From Diphasiastrum complanatum (Eukaryota; Streptophyta; Lycopodiopsida; Lycopodiales; Lycopodiaceae), in contig CM055104.1 of assembly GCA_029204225.1 (NCBI GenBank), positions 40,703,929 to 40,767,928 on the forward strand: 64,000 nucleotides of DNA, written 5' to 3'. The notes beneath the pieces were generated by a model. It was given only the letters and a program-made list of their open reading frames with translations, searched no databases and was not told where the DNA came from. Below, in pieces: positions 11,561 to 22,789 of the stretch (position 1 is its first letter; the number at the start of each line of letters is the position of its first letter). The position numbers and the translations under genes were made by a program.

Positions 11561-12120
11561 TAATTTCCATATTTTTATTTTAGTTCTTACATTGTTTATT
11601 TTAAGTTTTAGATACATTTTTTTAATTTTTAAGTTTTTTAGATTTTATTTTTGTTTTTTTAGATTTCTTGGATTTTTTTTTAATTATTAGGTCTATTTTT
11701 TTAGTTTTTTTTTAAAAAAAAATTTAGATTTTTTTTAAAAAAAAATTAATTTACTTTTGACATTTTAGATATATTTACATTTTGAATTTTGAATATTTAG
11801 GTTTATTTTTATATTTTTAGAGTTTTTTGCTATTTATTTTTTAAATTTTAAATTCTCTTTGAGTTTTTTGATTTTTTTATTTTTTATTTTCTATTTTTTT
11901 ATTTTTAGATTTATTTGTAACATTTAGATTTATTTTTTTAGTTTTTATTCTATCTTATTTTATTTTTTATTATTTATTTTTTAACTTTTAGATTTATTTT
12001 TTTAATTAGATTTTTTTCATATTTATTATTTATTTTTAATTTTTAGATTTTTTAGCTTTTTTTTTAATTATGTTTAGTTTCTACTTTTTTGTATTTTCAA
12101 GGTTTTGGAAATATATTTAT
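11561..12120. repeat. T-rich low-complexity tract
   Basis: Runs of TTTTTAGATTTATTTTT-type sequence with almost no C or G follow the minisatellite directly. No coding potential. Confidence 0.85.
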
Positions 12121-12598
12121 GCTTTTTAGCTTTTCTCTCCTTTGGATAATGTAGAATGGATAGAGGGATGAGAAGAGACCATTACCTATTTATCCCATAA
12201 GCATTTAGTTAAGCATGACATTTTTGTAAGCTATATATAGAAGCTTAAATTAGTCCTTTTCTCAAAAACTGTGGCAAGGATTTTATATTTGGTAAAATGG
12301 GGTTCCCATTTAAAACCCACAAAAAAAAATCGAAAAAAAAAAAAAGTTAATTTAGCTTAAAATGAGAAATGCACACGATGCTAACACGTGGCATATTAAT
12401 TATCCCATAAGCAATTTTGGAATATGACTCAAGGGGAAAACATAAATAGGGGAGTCTCGAATCTAAATTTTCGTTTGTTTTCAAAATTTCTAGAGCTTCC
12501 TTTGGTATCAAGCAAATTGCAAATTTTTCGACTTTTAGAAGTTTTCTTCTTTGAAAATGGTAATACTCAAAAAAATTGAGTTTTCATAGCTTTTCAAA
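12121..12598. other. Intergenic, nothing recognised
   Basis: Mixed AT-rich DNA. TTATCCCATAAGCA occurs twice (about 12199 and 12401). No gene or known element is supported. Confidence 0.35.
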
Positions 12599-12960
12599 AA
12601 GTGTGTGTGTGTGTGTGTGTGTGTCGGGGGGGGGGGGGGGCGGGGGGGGCTTGGCCGCGGTGGATGGACGGGGTGCAAAAACCTTTTTTTTAAAAAAAAA
12701 CAAAAATGCTTAAATTCTGCATACGCCGCGGCGGATGGAGTGGGGGCCAAGCCCCTCCCACTATGTTTTTTTTCTTTTAAGCTTTTAAGTTTTTTAGGGG
12801 GGGGCTTTGCCCCCACTCGATCCACCGCGGCATGTGGAGGGTGGGCCAAGCCCTCTTCTACAAAAAAAAAAAAAAAATCAATTTTTAGTTTTTTTCTTTT
12901 GGAGAGGGGGGGGGGGGGGGGAGGTGTGCTTGGCCCCCTTTTAAAACTTTTTTTTTTTTA
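12599..12960. repeat. Dinucleotide, poly-G and palindromic GC-rich block
   Basis: A (GT)12 run is followed by long G runs (about 12625-12650 and 12905-12921), then units built on GCCGCGG(C/T)GGATGGA and GGGGGCCAAGCCCC separated by A or T tracts. The unit at 12725-12747 reappears inverted at 12809-12831 with two mismatches in 23 bases. Related units occur at 12654 and at 13856-14075. Confidence 0.8.
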
Positions 12961-13855
12961 AATTTTCAGAAACAAAAATAATGATTTAAGGGGGGGCCCT
13001 AAACACCTAGCTCCCCCCTCCTCGACATATTTTCAAAAATACAGACACATTTTATAGCATATCAAATAAAAAGCAGAAACATTTCTTGAACGAAAATAAA
13101 AAATGACCTTTAAAATTGTATAATCTATGCTCTGTAATGCACTTTTGTATGTTCTTCCAATGGCTTGAAGAAAAGCAATTACAATTCTAGTTTAGATTAG
13201 AATGACTTGTGTACGAGCTCAACTTATATAACATTCCCAAGTTGTGTACAGCTCATCAATCCATGTCTACGTTTCTCATTTGTTTCTCATTTGTTTCATT
13301 TTTTTACACGTGCTCACCATGTTTTCGTCGATTCTCAATCTTGTCTAATTCTTCTATTTTGTACATGCTTTTCACTTTCCATGTCATCAATCCAAACCCA
13401 ACTCGAGTTTTTGTTCAATGGAATTTACATTCTCACCTCTCCATGTCATTGATCCAAGTCGTTTTGCTATTGTGAATAAAGTATATCAATATGGTTTATT
13501 TGCTCTCATTTTGCACTGTCTTTTAGAAGTGTTAGACTCTTTAAGATTTTTTTAACAATCTCTCCTCTTATTCTCAAGCCCTCTTAGTTCCAAAATCTGT
13601 TTTGAATACCCTATATTTTCAGCCTCCCCCATTGCAATACATACCTACCTCTCTCATTAATTTAAATCCTTCATTTTTACTTCTTGCATTTAAAATGGGA
13701 CATGTCCCTCTTTTATCAAAAGTTTTTAGGGGGATATGTCCCTCTTTTATAGAACTTTTTTTGCCGGCAAAGTTTCCCACCTTAAAACATGTCAAAGAAA
13801 AGATTTAAAAACTTTTTGTTTTTAAACTTTTGAAATAAAAAGAGTTAGAGAGAAG
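12961..13855. other. Intergenic, nothing recognised
   Basis: AT-rich DNA with several CCATGTCAT words. A pair of GGACATGTCCCTCTTTTAT and GATATGTCCCTCTTTTAT blocks lies near 13698 and 13733. No gene is supported. Confidence 0.35.
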
Positions 13856-14075
13856 AGAATGGGGGGTCCATCCGCCGCGTCAGATGGATTGGGGGCAAAA
13901 AAAAAACAGTGTTGGGGGTCCATCCATCATCCGCCGGACGGATGGATGGGGGGCAAAAGAAAATAAAATAAATTGTTTTTAAAAAAAATAAAAAAATAAA
14001 ATTTAGTGTTGAGGAGCTATGTCCCCCCCTCTACATCCACCACGACTGTTGGAAAAGGGGGCCAAGGCCCCCTCT
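13856..14075. repeat. Further GC-rich GGATGGA/TCCATCC repeat units
   Basis: GGGGGGTCCATCCGCCGCG and GGGGGTCCATCC-type units alternate with A-rich tracts, and a GGGGGCCAAGGCCCCC palindrome sits at about 14057-14072. They belong with the block at 12.6-12.96 kb. Confidence 0.65.
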
Positions 14076-14249
14076 AAAGGAAAACAAGAGTCAAGGCACC
14101 AAGATCTAACTATCAAACAATCTCCACAAGACAAATGAGAGAAGAGGCTAGGCGCCCTCAAGGAGAGAGAGAAAGTAGTAACACAAGTAGGAATGGAGAG
14201 CAATGCTTAGCAATGTTAAAAATGGTAAACACAATGAGCATATAAGTAC

Positions 14250-15168
14250 TCTACCTGGATGCGTCTAGTGTCTTGATCTCCACCCCAATCCAAGTCACTA
14301 AAACCCGACCAAACATGCATCATCACAAGCAGGAAAAACCAATCTATGATTTTTTGTTCCTTGAAGATATCAAAAGATCCTCTTCAACACTTCCCAATGT
14401 GATGTCATTGGGGCATGCATGAATTGACTCATGAGTGAGACACTATAAGAAATGTCCGGTCTTGAATTACATAGGTAAATGAGACAACCAATAGCTTGAC
14501 AATATAAAGTAGTATCAAATGGTTCACCATCACCTTGACTACTTAATTGCAGGCCTGTCTCCATAGGTGTAACAACCGGCTTGCAATCTTCCATCTTGGA
14601 CCGCTTCAAAATCTGCCCAATGTAGCATTCTCGAGAGATGAAAATTCCAGCCCCTTCTTGTACAAATTCAAAACCAAGATAAAAGTGCAATAGACCTAAA
14701 TCAGAAGTTTCAAAAATCATACCAAGATCAAGTATTAAGGCATCAATATGCTGCTCATTACTTCCCTAACAATAATATCATCAACATAAAACAAAATAAT
14801 GATGATAAAATCTGAACTATGCTTGACATAAAGAGTAAATTCGCAAGGACTATTAGTAAACCCAAGATCACAAAAGTAGGCATGTATCTTTTGATACCAC
14901 ATCCTTGGGGCTTGCTTCAATCCATAAAGTGCCTTCTTGAGAAGACAAATTTTATCTTCTTGGTCTTCAACCAAAAAAACAACTGGTTGTTGAAGGTATA
15001 ACACTTCCCCCATTGAGGAATATTGTCTTTTTGTCAAGTTGCCGCAAACACCAACCAAGAAGGGTAGTCAAAGAGGTTACAGTAGTCATCCAAGCGGTAG
15101 GAGCAAAATTCTCATCATAATCAATCCCCTTTTGCTAAGCATAGCCTTTGGCAACAAGCCTTCCCTTG
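14250..15168 (-). pseudogene. Ty1/copia reverse transcriptase remnant
   Basis: Reading leftwards from 15168, the translation gives the copia RT core: GRLVAKGYA, GIDYDENFAPTAW, KALYGLKQAPRMWYQKI, ILFYVDDIIV (the YVDD catalytic motif), LHFYLGFEF and SRPDISYSVSLMSQF, then the start of the RNase H region with SDLDWGGDQDTRR near 14265. In-frame stops lie at about 15136 (TAG) and 14370 (TGA), with frameshifts near 14735 and 14290. Its N-terminal side is cut at 15168, exactly where a forward copia LTR begins, so that LTR landed inside this RT. Confidence 0.85.
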
Positions 15169-16433
15169 TGTTGGATTAGTCCTTCTTTCTAATTGACGAA
15201 AATATTTTAATCTTCATCCATTGTTTATCCAATTCTGTGGATTTTCCCGTGTTTTTATATAGTCTGCAGAATTACAAGTGTTTTTACACAATCTGCAGAA
15301 ATACACTGAGTTTGAAATAGCGTCACCTTTTTCACCTATCAGGAATCTCGTGAAAAAAATGTAGTGTCGCCTTTTTTGCATTTTTTGCATGTCAGGAATC
15401 TCTTGTAAAATCACAATGTTGCATTTTTCACTTTTTTCAAAGAGCCCTGAACGTTAAGAAAATGACTTTGGCAAAGTGTGGGACAACCCTAAATGAGATT
15501 TAATGGCATTGTCGCGTTTTTTGTCTTTTTCACAAAATCCCGACACTGTCACTTTTTCGCAACAGTGTCGCCTGTGGCTGTTTTAGTTCATTTATGCAGA
15601 GCTATAGTTTTGTTTCATTTATGCAGACAGAATGTTTACGGCCAATTTCACCGCTTATCAGCAATCAATGAAAGGAACCAGATGGATGCCAACGGATCAC
15701 CAACCAACTGGCGATCACAATTGACGACCTAATTTCTTAGTATAAATAGTTGTTATATTCATACAGTTTTATTATCAGAAGTCATGATCAAGCATTTGAA
15801 TAGTTATCTCTCTCTCTCTCTCTCAAGCATGCGAGCTTGAACACTCGTGAGCATTCTAGCCCACTTTTTAGAGTTGTTTTAGAGATTGCTATTGTGCTAC
15901 TGCTTATGAGCATTGCGCTTAATTCATACTTTTATTTTAGCCGCTCAGAGATAGCATAGAGAGTACGCGACTTCAATCCGCAACTTATTGTACTCATTTA
16001 CTTGTGTTTCGTTTTCATATTGAATCAATACTATCCTTTATTGCATTCAGCTTCGTCTCAGAATGTATGCGTTTCTATATTTCTTCGCGACTAATTCGCA
16101 AATGATTCGCAAAAAATTATTTGTCTGATAATTTTTTATGCTTTATTGTTTGGCTACGTAATCACTATAGTACTGATGATTCCAAAGTTAGTTACTATAA
16201 GATCAAACGTGATTCCTATCACTATTGTTTTGTTTGAAATTGATAGGCGTAGTCATGCATTGTGAAAGAGGAAGATAGTTTATTCCGCCATGCACGAAAA
16301 GTTTTCTTTTTAGACACTCGAATTATCTTAATTCGTTTCTTTTTGAGCTAGACCTATCTTCAGCACACCACTTTCCGACATGATATCAGAATAATTTCAC
16401 TACTTTTTTATTTGATACCTACATGGTATCAGA
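15169..16433 (+). mobile_element. Copia 5' LTR (1265 bp)
   Basis: It starts TGTTGGATTAG and ends CCTACA immediately before a primer-binding site, so both TG and CA termini are present. It is related to the copy starting at 39700 (shared blocks around TTTATCCA, CTGCAGAATTACAAG and TGTTTACGGCCAATT). The U3 part contains GACACTGTC/ACAGTGTCGC words. A TATA-like AGTATAAATAG is at about 15740, followed by a short CT run at 15811. Confidence 0.8.
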
Positions 16434-16445
16434 GCGAAATCTCCA
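16434..16445 (+). promoter_or_regulatory. Primer-binding site, initiator tRNA-Met type
   Basis: TGGTATCAGAGC directly follows the LTR end. It matches the 3' end of plant initiator tRNA-Met, the usual primer site of plant copia elements. Confidence 0.9.
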
Positions 16446-16587
16446 ATACTTGATATCTTTCACGATATCAAATTGATATCATACTCTTCAGTTCTTTTCA
16501 ACCTTTCAGTATCAGAGAATTGATTTCCTATTGTTGGCATTACTGCATCTTGGCATCATCGAAACAATCGACAGACTAAGTTCCAGA

Positions 16588-16690
16588 TGGATTCTCAAAG
16601 TAAAGCTGGTCTTATCGCAGACAAAGCTGAATGGATCCAATTATCATTTGTGGAAATTTAAGAAATTAAAAACCTTAAACTAAATCTCCT
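16588..16690 (+). pseudogene. Copia gag start, truncated
   Basis: An ATG at 16588 opens MDSQSKAGLIADK. After a frame change comes KLNGSNYHLWKFK, the N-terminal copia Gag signature (LNGxNYxxW). The reading frame ends after about 35 codons at unrelated sequence and another LTR at 16741. Confidence 0.7.
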
Positions 16691-16740
16691 CCTCTAAGGC
16701 TTACCCTACTAGAGAATGGAGGGCCTGGATTAACTTAACT

Positions 16741-18488
16741 TGTTGCAAGATCAAATAGTGTACAATACAATGTGAAGTAACACAATACATGAAACCACAC
16801 AAGGGAGAACACTCAGAGAGGAAAGATAGGCATGTATTGCAAATGAGGTTCTTGTCGAAAATGGACTCTTCCACTCCTATATATACTTGGAGTGGTGGTC
16901 ACTTACAAAAAGGCACTATGGGACTAACTTAACTTTGAGTCACATTGGTGCCATGGAACAAACCCCTAATAGGCCTTTGTTACTAACTTTCACATAACTT
17001 GAAATTACATATCTATGTGCAGTGCCCATGGCAATTTAAACTTAGAACTAAATAACTTAAATCAGTACAGAGAGTGTAAAAGCCTAAACTTGATGAGCAA
17101 GTTATACGTTTAAATCATATCCTACTTGTATTTTTAAAGATGTTCCGCGGGATGTCTAGAATATTCCTTGGAATATCAGCCTACATCATCCCCTCTATTA
17201 AGAACTTGGTGGTCCCACACCAAGTGTAATGTTAAGACCCCGCTCCTTATGGTGTTGGAGGAGTCAAAAATTGATGCAGTTTGTAGATGCGGAACTTTTT
17301 GTAAAGTGCTACTCCATAGGAGATGAAACTTTGAATAAGTATGAGCATCTCTAGAAGATTTGATGTGGATCATATGGGAGTTGGCTCTTTGATGGGTTGT
17401 ATTTTCAAGTGCCCATGCTGATGATTCAATGGATGATGTATAAGAGCTTGGGTTGTTGAATATGGTATGAAAACAACACAAGGTGTAAATGAACGGTAAT
17501 GAGATGAAGATGAGGGTAAGTGGTAGGATGTGAGTCAAATATAGGGGTGGTAGTGGAGGTGAATGAATGGATCAAAGGTTAGTTGCTCATAGTTGTCTCT
17601 TGAAGACATGATTTTGGCCGAACTTTGATTGTCGCATTGCGGCTTCTTTGAGGTCAATTGTACCGTTGAGAGCTCCATGAATGATTGCTTGGACTACAGG
17701 CTTGAACGATCCTCTTTTTTGTTTCTCTTGTTTTTTTTGTTTTTTTTGTTTTTACATAGTATTGGCCTTTGAATTGTCAACAAGTGAATAACTTGCGATT
17801 TCTTTAATTGCGAGAACACCACTTGTTGTTGTGTGAGAAACCTCCAAGGTCCTTTTGGTAATATGTTTGTCCTTGCTCGCGGGAGCTTTGAATTGGCATC
17901 GTTGGTATGCTACAGATGTTATAAACTTGTCTGCTTCACGATGAGGTCTTGAAGCATGGATGGGAAAAGTGAGATGAAGCTTCAAGAGTAATCATATGGT
18001 GAAACATGGGGGAAGGAATCCGTGTGGACAAGGGATGATAAGGATCTTGTGTGTCTTGTTGCAAGATCAAAAAGTGTACAATACAATGTGAAGTAACACA
18101 ATCATGAAACCACACAAGGGAGAACACTTAGAGAGGAAAGATAGGCATGTATTGCAAATGAGGTTCTTGTCAAAAATGGACTTTTCCACTCCTATATATA
18201 CTTGGAGTGGTGGTCACTTACAAAAAGGCACTATGGGACTAACTTAACTGCAAATCACGTTGGTGCCCCCAATAGGCCTTTCTGACTAACTTTTACATAA
18301 CTTGTAATTACATATCTATGTGTAGTGCTCATGGCAATTTAAGCTTAGAACTAAATAACTTAAGCCAGTACAGATAACATAAAAGCCTAATCTTGATGGG
18401 CAAGTTCTACGTTTAAATTATATCATGTTTGTATTTTTAAAGATGTTTCGCAGGATGCCTAGAGTATTCCTTGGAATATCCGCCTACA
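16741..18488 (-). mobile_element. Small non-autonomous LTR retrotransposon
   Basis: Two direct repeats of about 440 bp (16741-17185 and 18057-18488) start TGTTGCAAGATCAAA and end GCCTACA. On the - strand an AGAGGGGATGA polypurine tract at about 17186-17197 lies against the left LTR, so the element points leftwards. The internal part is only about 870 bp and shows no gag or pol motif. No clear primer site or target-site duplication is visible. The LTRs contain TATATATACTTGG, a possible promoter. Confidence 0.75.
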
Positions 18489-18551
18489 TATATTCTTGTG
18501 TAGGTGATACTATGCAAGTGAATGGATGTATTCATGATTTTATAGCAAGTA

Positions 18552-19067
18552 ATGGATTTGGAAAACAAAGTTTGTTCAATGACTTTGATGGTCAAGTTGA
18601 TGATCAAGAGATTGGAAGTTGGCAATCTGGAGCTAGTAAAGGGCATCAAAGGAGAGTCAATTGGCAAAGATGTTATGGATCTATTTTTGCGGGCTATCGA
18701 AGACTCAAGTAAGGTCAAAGGAGCAGCAAGGAAGTGTTGTTCACGTTTACTTTACTTGTTCTATCTCATGTTTGAGCAATTTCATGTGGATGTGTGCAAA
18801 TTATTAAGATATGGTCAAACTAGCTACATTGTTGAGCATCATTCTGATGTTGGATTTGTACTAGCATTATTGGATGGTTTTGCTGATGGAAATGAAGCTA
18901 TTAGAGGTTCATTATATCACTCATTCATGATCAAGTCATCAAGTGATGATGGCATCTTGTGGCAAGATGGAGATGGAGGCTCATTCATGGAGTTTTATGG
19001 TGGAGACATATCAAGAAAGGACAAAGAGGGAGGATACAAGCAAGCAAATGGTTATCACTCACATTGA
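18552..19067 (+). CDS. Unrecognised 171-codon open frame
   Basis: Open frame from ATG at 18552 to TGA at 19065. It is Ser/Gly/Asp-rich in its second half, with a hydrophobic Leu/Phe stretch around residues 65-75. No family motif is seen. It ends about 265 bases before a polypurine tract and LTR, so it may be the 3' internal part of a retrotransposon rather than a host gene. Chance in this AT-rich DNA is not excluded. Confidence 0.2.
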   Translation: MDLENKVCSMTLMVKLMIKRLEVGNLELVKGIKGESIGKDVMDLFLRAIEDSSKVKGAARKCCSRLLYLFYLMFEQFHVDVCKLLRYGQTSYIVEHHSDVGFVLALLDGFADGNEAIRGSLYHSFMIKSSSDDGILWQDGDGGSFMEFYGGDISRKDKEGGYKQANGYHSH

Positions 19068-19333
19068 TTGTTTGGTTGCTGTAATTTTTCAGAGAGTTCG
19101 AAGTTTATAGCATGGAGAAATCATTACATTTACATTCTATATGGTTCTTCATGTTCTATTTACATCTTGATGTGTAAAATTGATGTAAGAAATAGTAAAG
19201 CATCCAAAGTGAACTATTCTCTATCTCAATTATGAATGTTCTTTCAAAGCATTGGGAAAGAACTTGTTTATAAAGCATAGGACATCACTTGGAGTGTTAT
19301 CAAAGTCCATGCTAAAACTAGTTGAAGAGGGAG

Positions 19334-20000
19334 TGTGAGAGATTTAAACTAGTTTAATCAAAATTGCTACATTTGTTTATATGGCATTTCATGCCAATTT
19401 TCATATTAGACTTAGAGTTTGATTTTTCAAAGTCATATTAGTCTAAAAGAATCTGAATAAACACTTTTGGAAAGTGTGGGACAGTGTAGAACATGAATTT
19501 TGGAGGGATTCAATTTGAGTAGTAGAAACATTGAATCTAGTCACAATAATAGTAGGGTTTCCATTATGGAGGGAAAATCAAAGTTTGAATTTAGGTTTGG
19601 ACCTGCTATAAAAGGTTGTAACTCGTGGGAAGAGGGATCACGCTCTCTCTCTTATCTCATTCATGCTTATACATGGTTCTCTTGGGTTCTATTATCCATT
19701 GGTGCACTATACTTGTGACATCTTGCAATTCTATGTGTAGAATGCTTATTAAATGTTATTTTTATATTCACACGTGTGAAATACATTAGCTTATTGTTAT
19801 TTTACGGACATCAAAATTCTTTTATGTTTTGGTTTATGTTTGATCAAGTTCTATTAGAGTTTGCATCTCATTCTTAGAGTAGATGTTGATTTTTCTACAT
19901 TGGCAAGATTGATGAGTTGTTGTCTTTCTAACCCAAGATCATTTTATGGATTTAGATATTAATTGATCTGAAATCTTTCACACATTGAGCCTTAAAGGAA
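19334..20000 (+). mobile_element. LTR with polypurine tract and TATA box
   Basis: GAAGAGGGAG (19325-19333) precedes TGTGAGAGATTTAAAC, a polypurine tract plus LTR start. A strong TATA box, CTATAAAAGG, is at 19606-19615, followed by a pyrimidine-rich stretch typical of an LTR transcription start. A TTCACACGTGTGAA palindrome is at about 19769. The right end is not resolved. Confidence 0.5.
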
Positions 20001-20764
20001 TTTCAAGACTCAAGCCTTCTAGAATCAACATCGAGCAATGAGCACATTGCAGCCTACAATGGTGACTCATGAACGGTGAGCTGTAACAATTCAAGATTCA
20101 AGGATGGCCACTACCTTGTGACGCCTAAGCATTGGAGATTGGAGAGCACAACTGCTAGTGACTGAGGCTTGAGAAATTATCAATGCATCTCAATTCTGAA
20201 TATTGTGAGATTTAGCCTTGCACTTGAGCAGCCCGAGCTATAGCCTACAATGTGTATTGTGAGGCTTGAGCTCTATGAAATTTTGTGAGATTGATAATTG
20301 CCTTATGCCACTTGAGCATCGAGCTGTGAATCTTGATGTGAGCTCTTTGTAGCCTTTCAAGTTTGGAGTTTGATCAGTAATCTTTGAGTCATATCTAGAG
20401 CCTAGACTGGCCCCTTCTCAACGAGCTGCACACAACACTTCTCATTAAGAACTGGTCAATGAGCTACACTTCTCATTGTTGATTCTCAACAAATTCATGG
20501 ATTCTATGCAAGATTCTACGGTCTACCTTCTAACTTCTCACTATTGTGCTTATGAGTCTCTGAAATCTGAATTTCTTTGTGTTGTAGCTAGAGCCTGGAG
20601 CCTGAAGCTTTCTTAGTGAGTTGCCTATTGATAAGATGATATGTGCATTTATCTTTTGATGGCAATCTCCTCAGAGAGGAATTTATCCTTGTTGGAGATT
20701 ACTTGTTTCAAAAGTAAGCATTAGCCTACGGGTTATAGTTATGTATGGTTTTGAGCCTAGATCA
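20001..20764. other. Unassigned, GAGC/CTTGAG-rich DNA
   Basis: Words such as CTTGAG, GAGCTGTGA and GAGCCT recur. It sits between the LTR and a Ty3 integrase tail and is probably transposon-derived, but no coding motif was found. Confidence 0.3.
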
Positions 20765-21200
20765 CCCATTGTGGTAGAGATATGCAAGAAATGCTACAGA
20801 TAGCACGTGAGAATGTCCAGGTGTGCCCAGGATAGGGACCAACATTATGCTAATATGAAAAGATCACCTCGAGACTTTTGAGTGGGGGATTGGGTATTTT
20901 TTAGAAATCCCAAAGGATTCTAGTGTAATGAGTACCGGCAAGCGTTACAAAGTGTCCCCTAAGTATAGAGGACTATATCAGATCTTGTAAAAGATCGGAT
21001 CCCTAGCTTACCAGTTGGACCTCCCGGAAGGAATTCAAGTGCATTCGATTTTTCACGTAAGCCGACTCAAGAAGAGTCTACGTAAAGGGAACATCTTGCT
21101 TCTAGAGACCATTTGGACATGTTGGATGAATCATTGGGTGTGTCTCGACTTGAACCCGAAAAGATTTTGGAAACAAGACCAAGGCCCCTTCAGGCTTCGA
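20765..21200 (+). pseudogene. Ty3/gypsy integrase C-terminal (GPY/F) remnant
   Basis: Across two frames the sequence gives STGKRYKVSPKYRG, then KIGSLAYQLDLPEGIQVHS and IFHVSRLKKSL, the C-terminal GPY/F region of gypsy integrase that precedes the chromodomain in chromoviruses. There are stops near 20920 and 20988. Only the tail is present. Confidence 0.75.
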
Positions 21201-21559
21201 TCCTTTCACATGTACTTCAAACATATCTATTTATTTGCTATTGTTCCAATCTTTCTACTCTGTTTCATGTTCTCACTCTTGCCATACATTGTGGATCTAA
21301 CAAGCCATTATTTGTCTTGCAAAGATTAAGATATTGTTGATCAGCCACTAGGTTGATCTGCCTTCAAGAATGAGCTGCTCTATGTTTTGTAGATGTAGAT
21401 CCTATAGCCACAATATTCTCAAAGAAAGAGAAATGTTTGACAAGTAAAGCAACTTTGCGGAATAATCAAAAGTCGGTGTTGATTCGTATACAAATTTTAC
21501 CTCCTCGACACCGCTGCTCAAAACGAGTCCATAGTATTTGACAAAAAATAAAAATAAAC

Positions 21560-21880
21560 ATGGTGTCATTATATAACTCAATTTGGTCCCAAGTTCGAGC
21601 CTTCCCTTGGAAACCAAGAAGCATTATATAACTCAATTGGTTCGCTTGGTATCCAATAGGTTATAACCTAGGTGCCTTGAAAACTAAGATCCGTTTATAA
21701 TGTGGGTTATCTTGGCATCAAATGTTTCTTTGGTCCCATGTTCAAGCCCCCCCGTAAAAACCAAGGCGCATTATATACTTTGCATCTTTCCATACGTGGT
21801 TAGTTGGTGTATCACAGAGGTTCAATTATCGCGATCCCATGGGTTAATGAGACCAAACCGCATTATACTATATAATGTGC
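21560..21880. repeat. tRNA-like/SINE-like repeats
   Basis: GGTCCCAAGTTCGAGCC (about 21584) and GGTCCCATGTTCAAGCC (about 21732) resemble a Pol III B box. TATAACTCAATTGG (about 21626) resembles an A box. AAACCAAG followed by GCATTATATA recurs. No full tRNA fold could be drawn, so this is at best a decayed SINE cluster. Confidence 0.3.
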
Positions 21881-22110
21881 ACAAATCTCAAAAATTATAA
21901 TCACGAAAGCTCTTAAAAATAACAAACCTTAAAATGTGAGACCATCATCACCATTTATTCTTTAACCTTGACTTTTTTTCAAACTCCATTGACCAACCTT
22001 AACACGTAAAGCACTGTATAAAAATTTTCAAAGTATTTCAAAGTCTCCTTACCTGGCAAAATCTGATAGTTCTATATAGCAGGGCCTTACACAAAGAAAC
22101 CAGAATATCA

Positions 22111-22139
22111 GAGGGACCTTACAAAATGTAAGGTCCCTC
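22111..22139. other. Perfect 13-bp hairpin
   Basis: GAGGGACCTTACA, a 3-base loop AAA, then TGTAAGGTCCCTC. It lies about 680 bases upstream of the ribosomal protein SA start codon. Confidence 0.9.
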
Positions 22140-22469
22140 TTGACAAACAGTTTTACCACAGAGGTAAATACAACAATACAGTGGCAATTCATAAAAGTGT
22201 TCATTTGTTGTAAAAACAATTCGTAGCATAAAATTTTGTAACATGCTATAAAAATCCAAAACATGCTACATCCTGCAGGAAGGAAATCTTTGACGCTATC
22301 ATAAACCACACTACTGATTCTAGAAAGCCTTCGACTTTGCACAAAGTATCTAGGCAGGCGATCAATCTGCAAAAGTGAATCAGCCGAGTGAAAACAGGGC
22401 AGTTTGGCAACAGTGGAAGCAATCAGGTAAAAAGAGAGAAATTTTTATAAAGTGCTTTACAACGGGGAA

Positions 22470-22712
22470 GGCCCCCCCGCCCTGGGGCCTTCCCATATGC
22501 ATATAGTATTGACTTTGCAATGCAAGGCCAAAAAGCAACAAAGTTCCGTCCCTGCTAGAGTTGGCGGCTCGGACCTCCATTTCTGGTGAGCGTGTGACTT
22601 CGTTAGGGTTAGGGAAAGCCCTCCACACCCCTTCTCTCCTTTTCTTGACCAGCTTTGGAACTCCATCGCCATCGCCATCGCCATCGGTGCCAAAGGCTTG
22701 GTACACAGAACG

Positions 22713-22754
<42 letters not shown>

Positions 22755-22789
22755 CAGAATTGAAAGTCAGTGTTGTATTGGCAGTTGCG
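22470..22789 (+). promoter_or_regulatory. Promoter/5' UTR of the ribosomal protein SA gene
   Basis: A TTAGGGTTAGGG telo-box at 22603-22614 and GC-rich GGGGCC words at about 22485 are typical of plant ribosomal protein promoters. A GCCATC triplet repeat (about 22667-22686) and a GA run (22715-22752) follow within the likely 5' UTR. No clear TATA box is placed at the expected distance. Confidence 0.6.
22715..22752. repeat. (GA)19 microsatellite in the 5' UTR
   Basis: An uninterrupted AG/GA run ending 37 bases before the start codon of the ribosomal protein SA gene. Confidence 0.95.

Noticed and set aside
12535-12961. Glycine- and proline-rich open frames on both strands
   Set aside because: They arise from poly-G, GT repeats and GC-rich units without any domain.
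21560-21880. Possible intact tRNA gene
   Set aside because: B-box-like words exist but no cloverleaf or acceptor stem can be drawn; kept only as SINE-like repeat.
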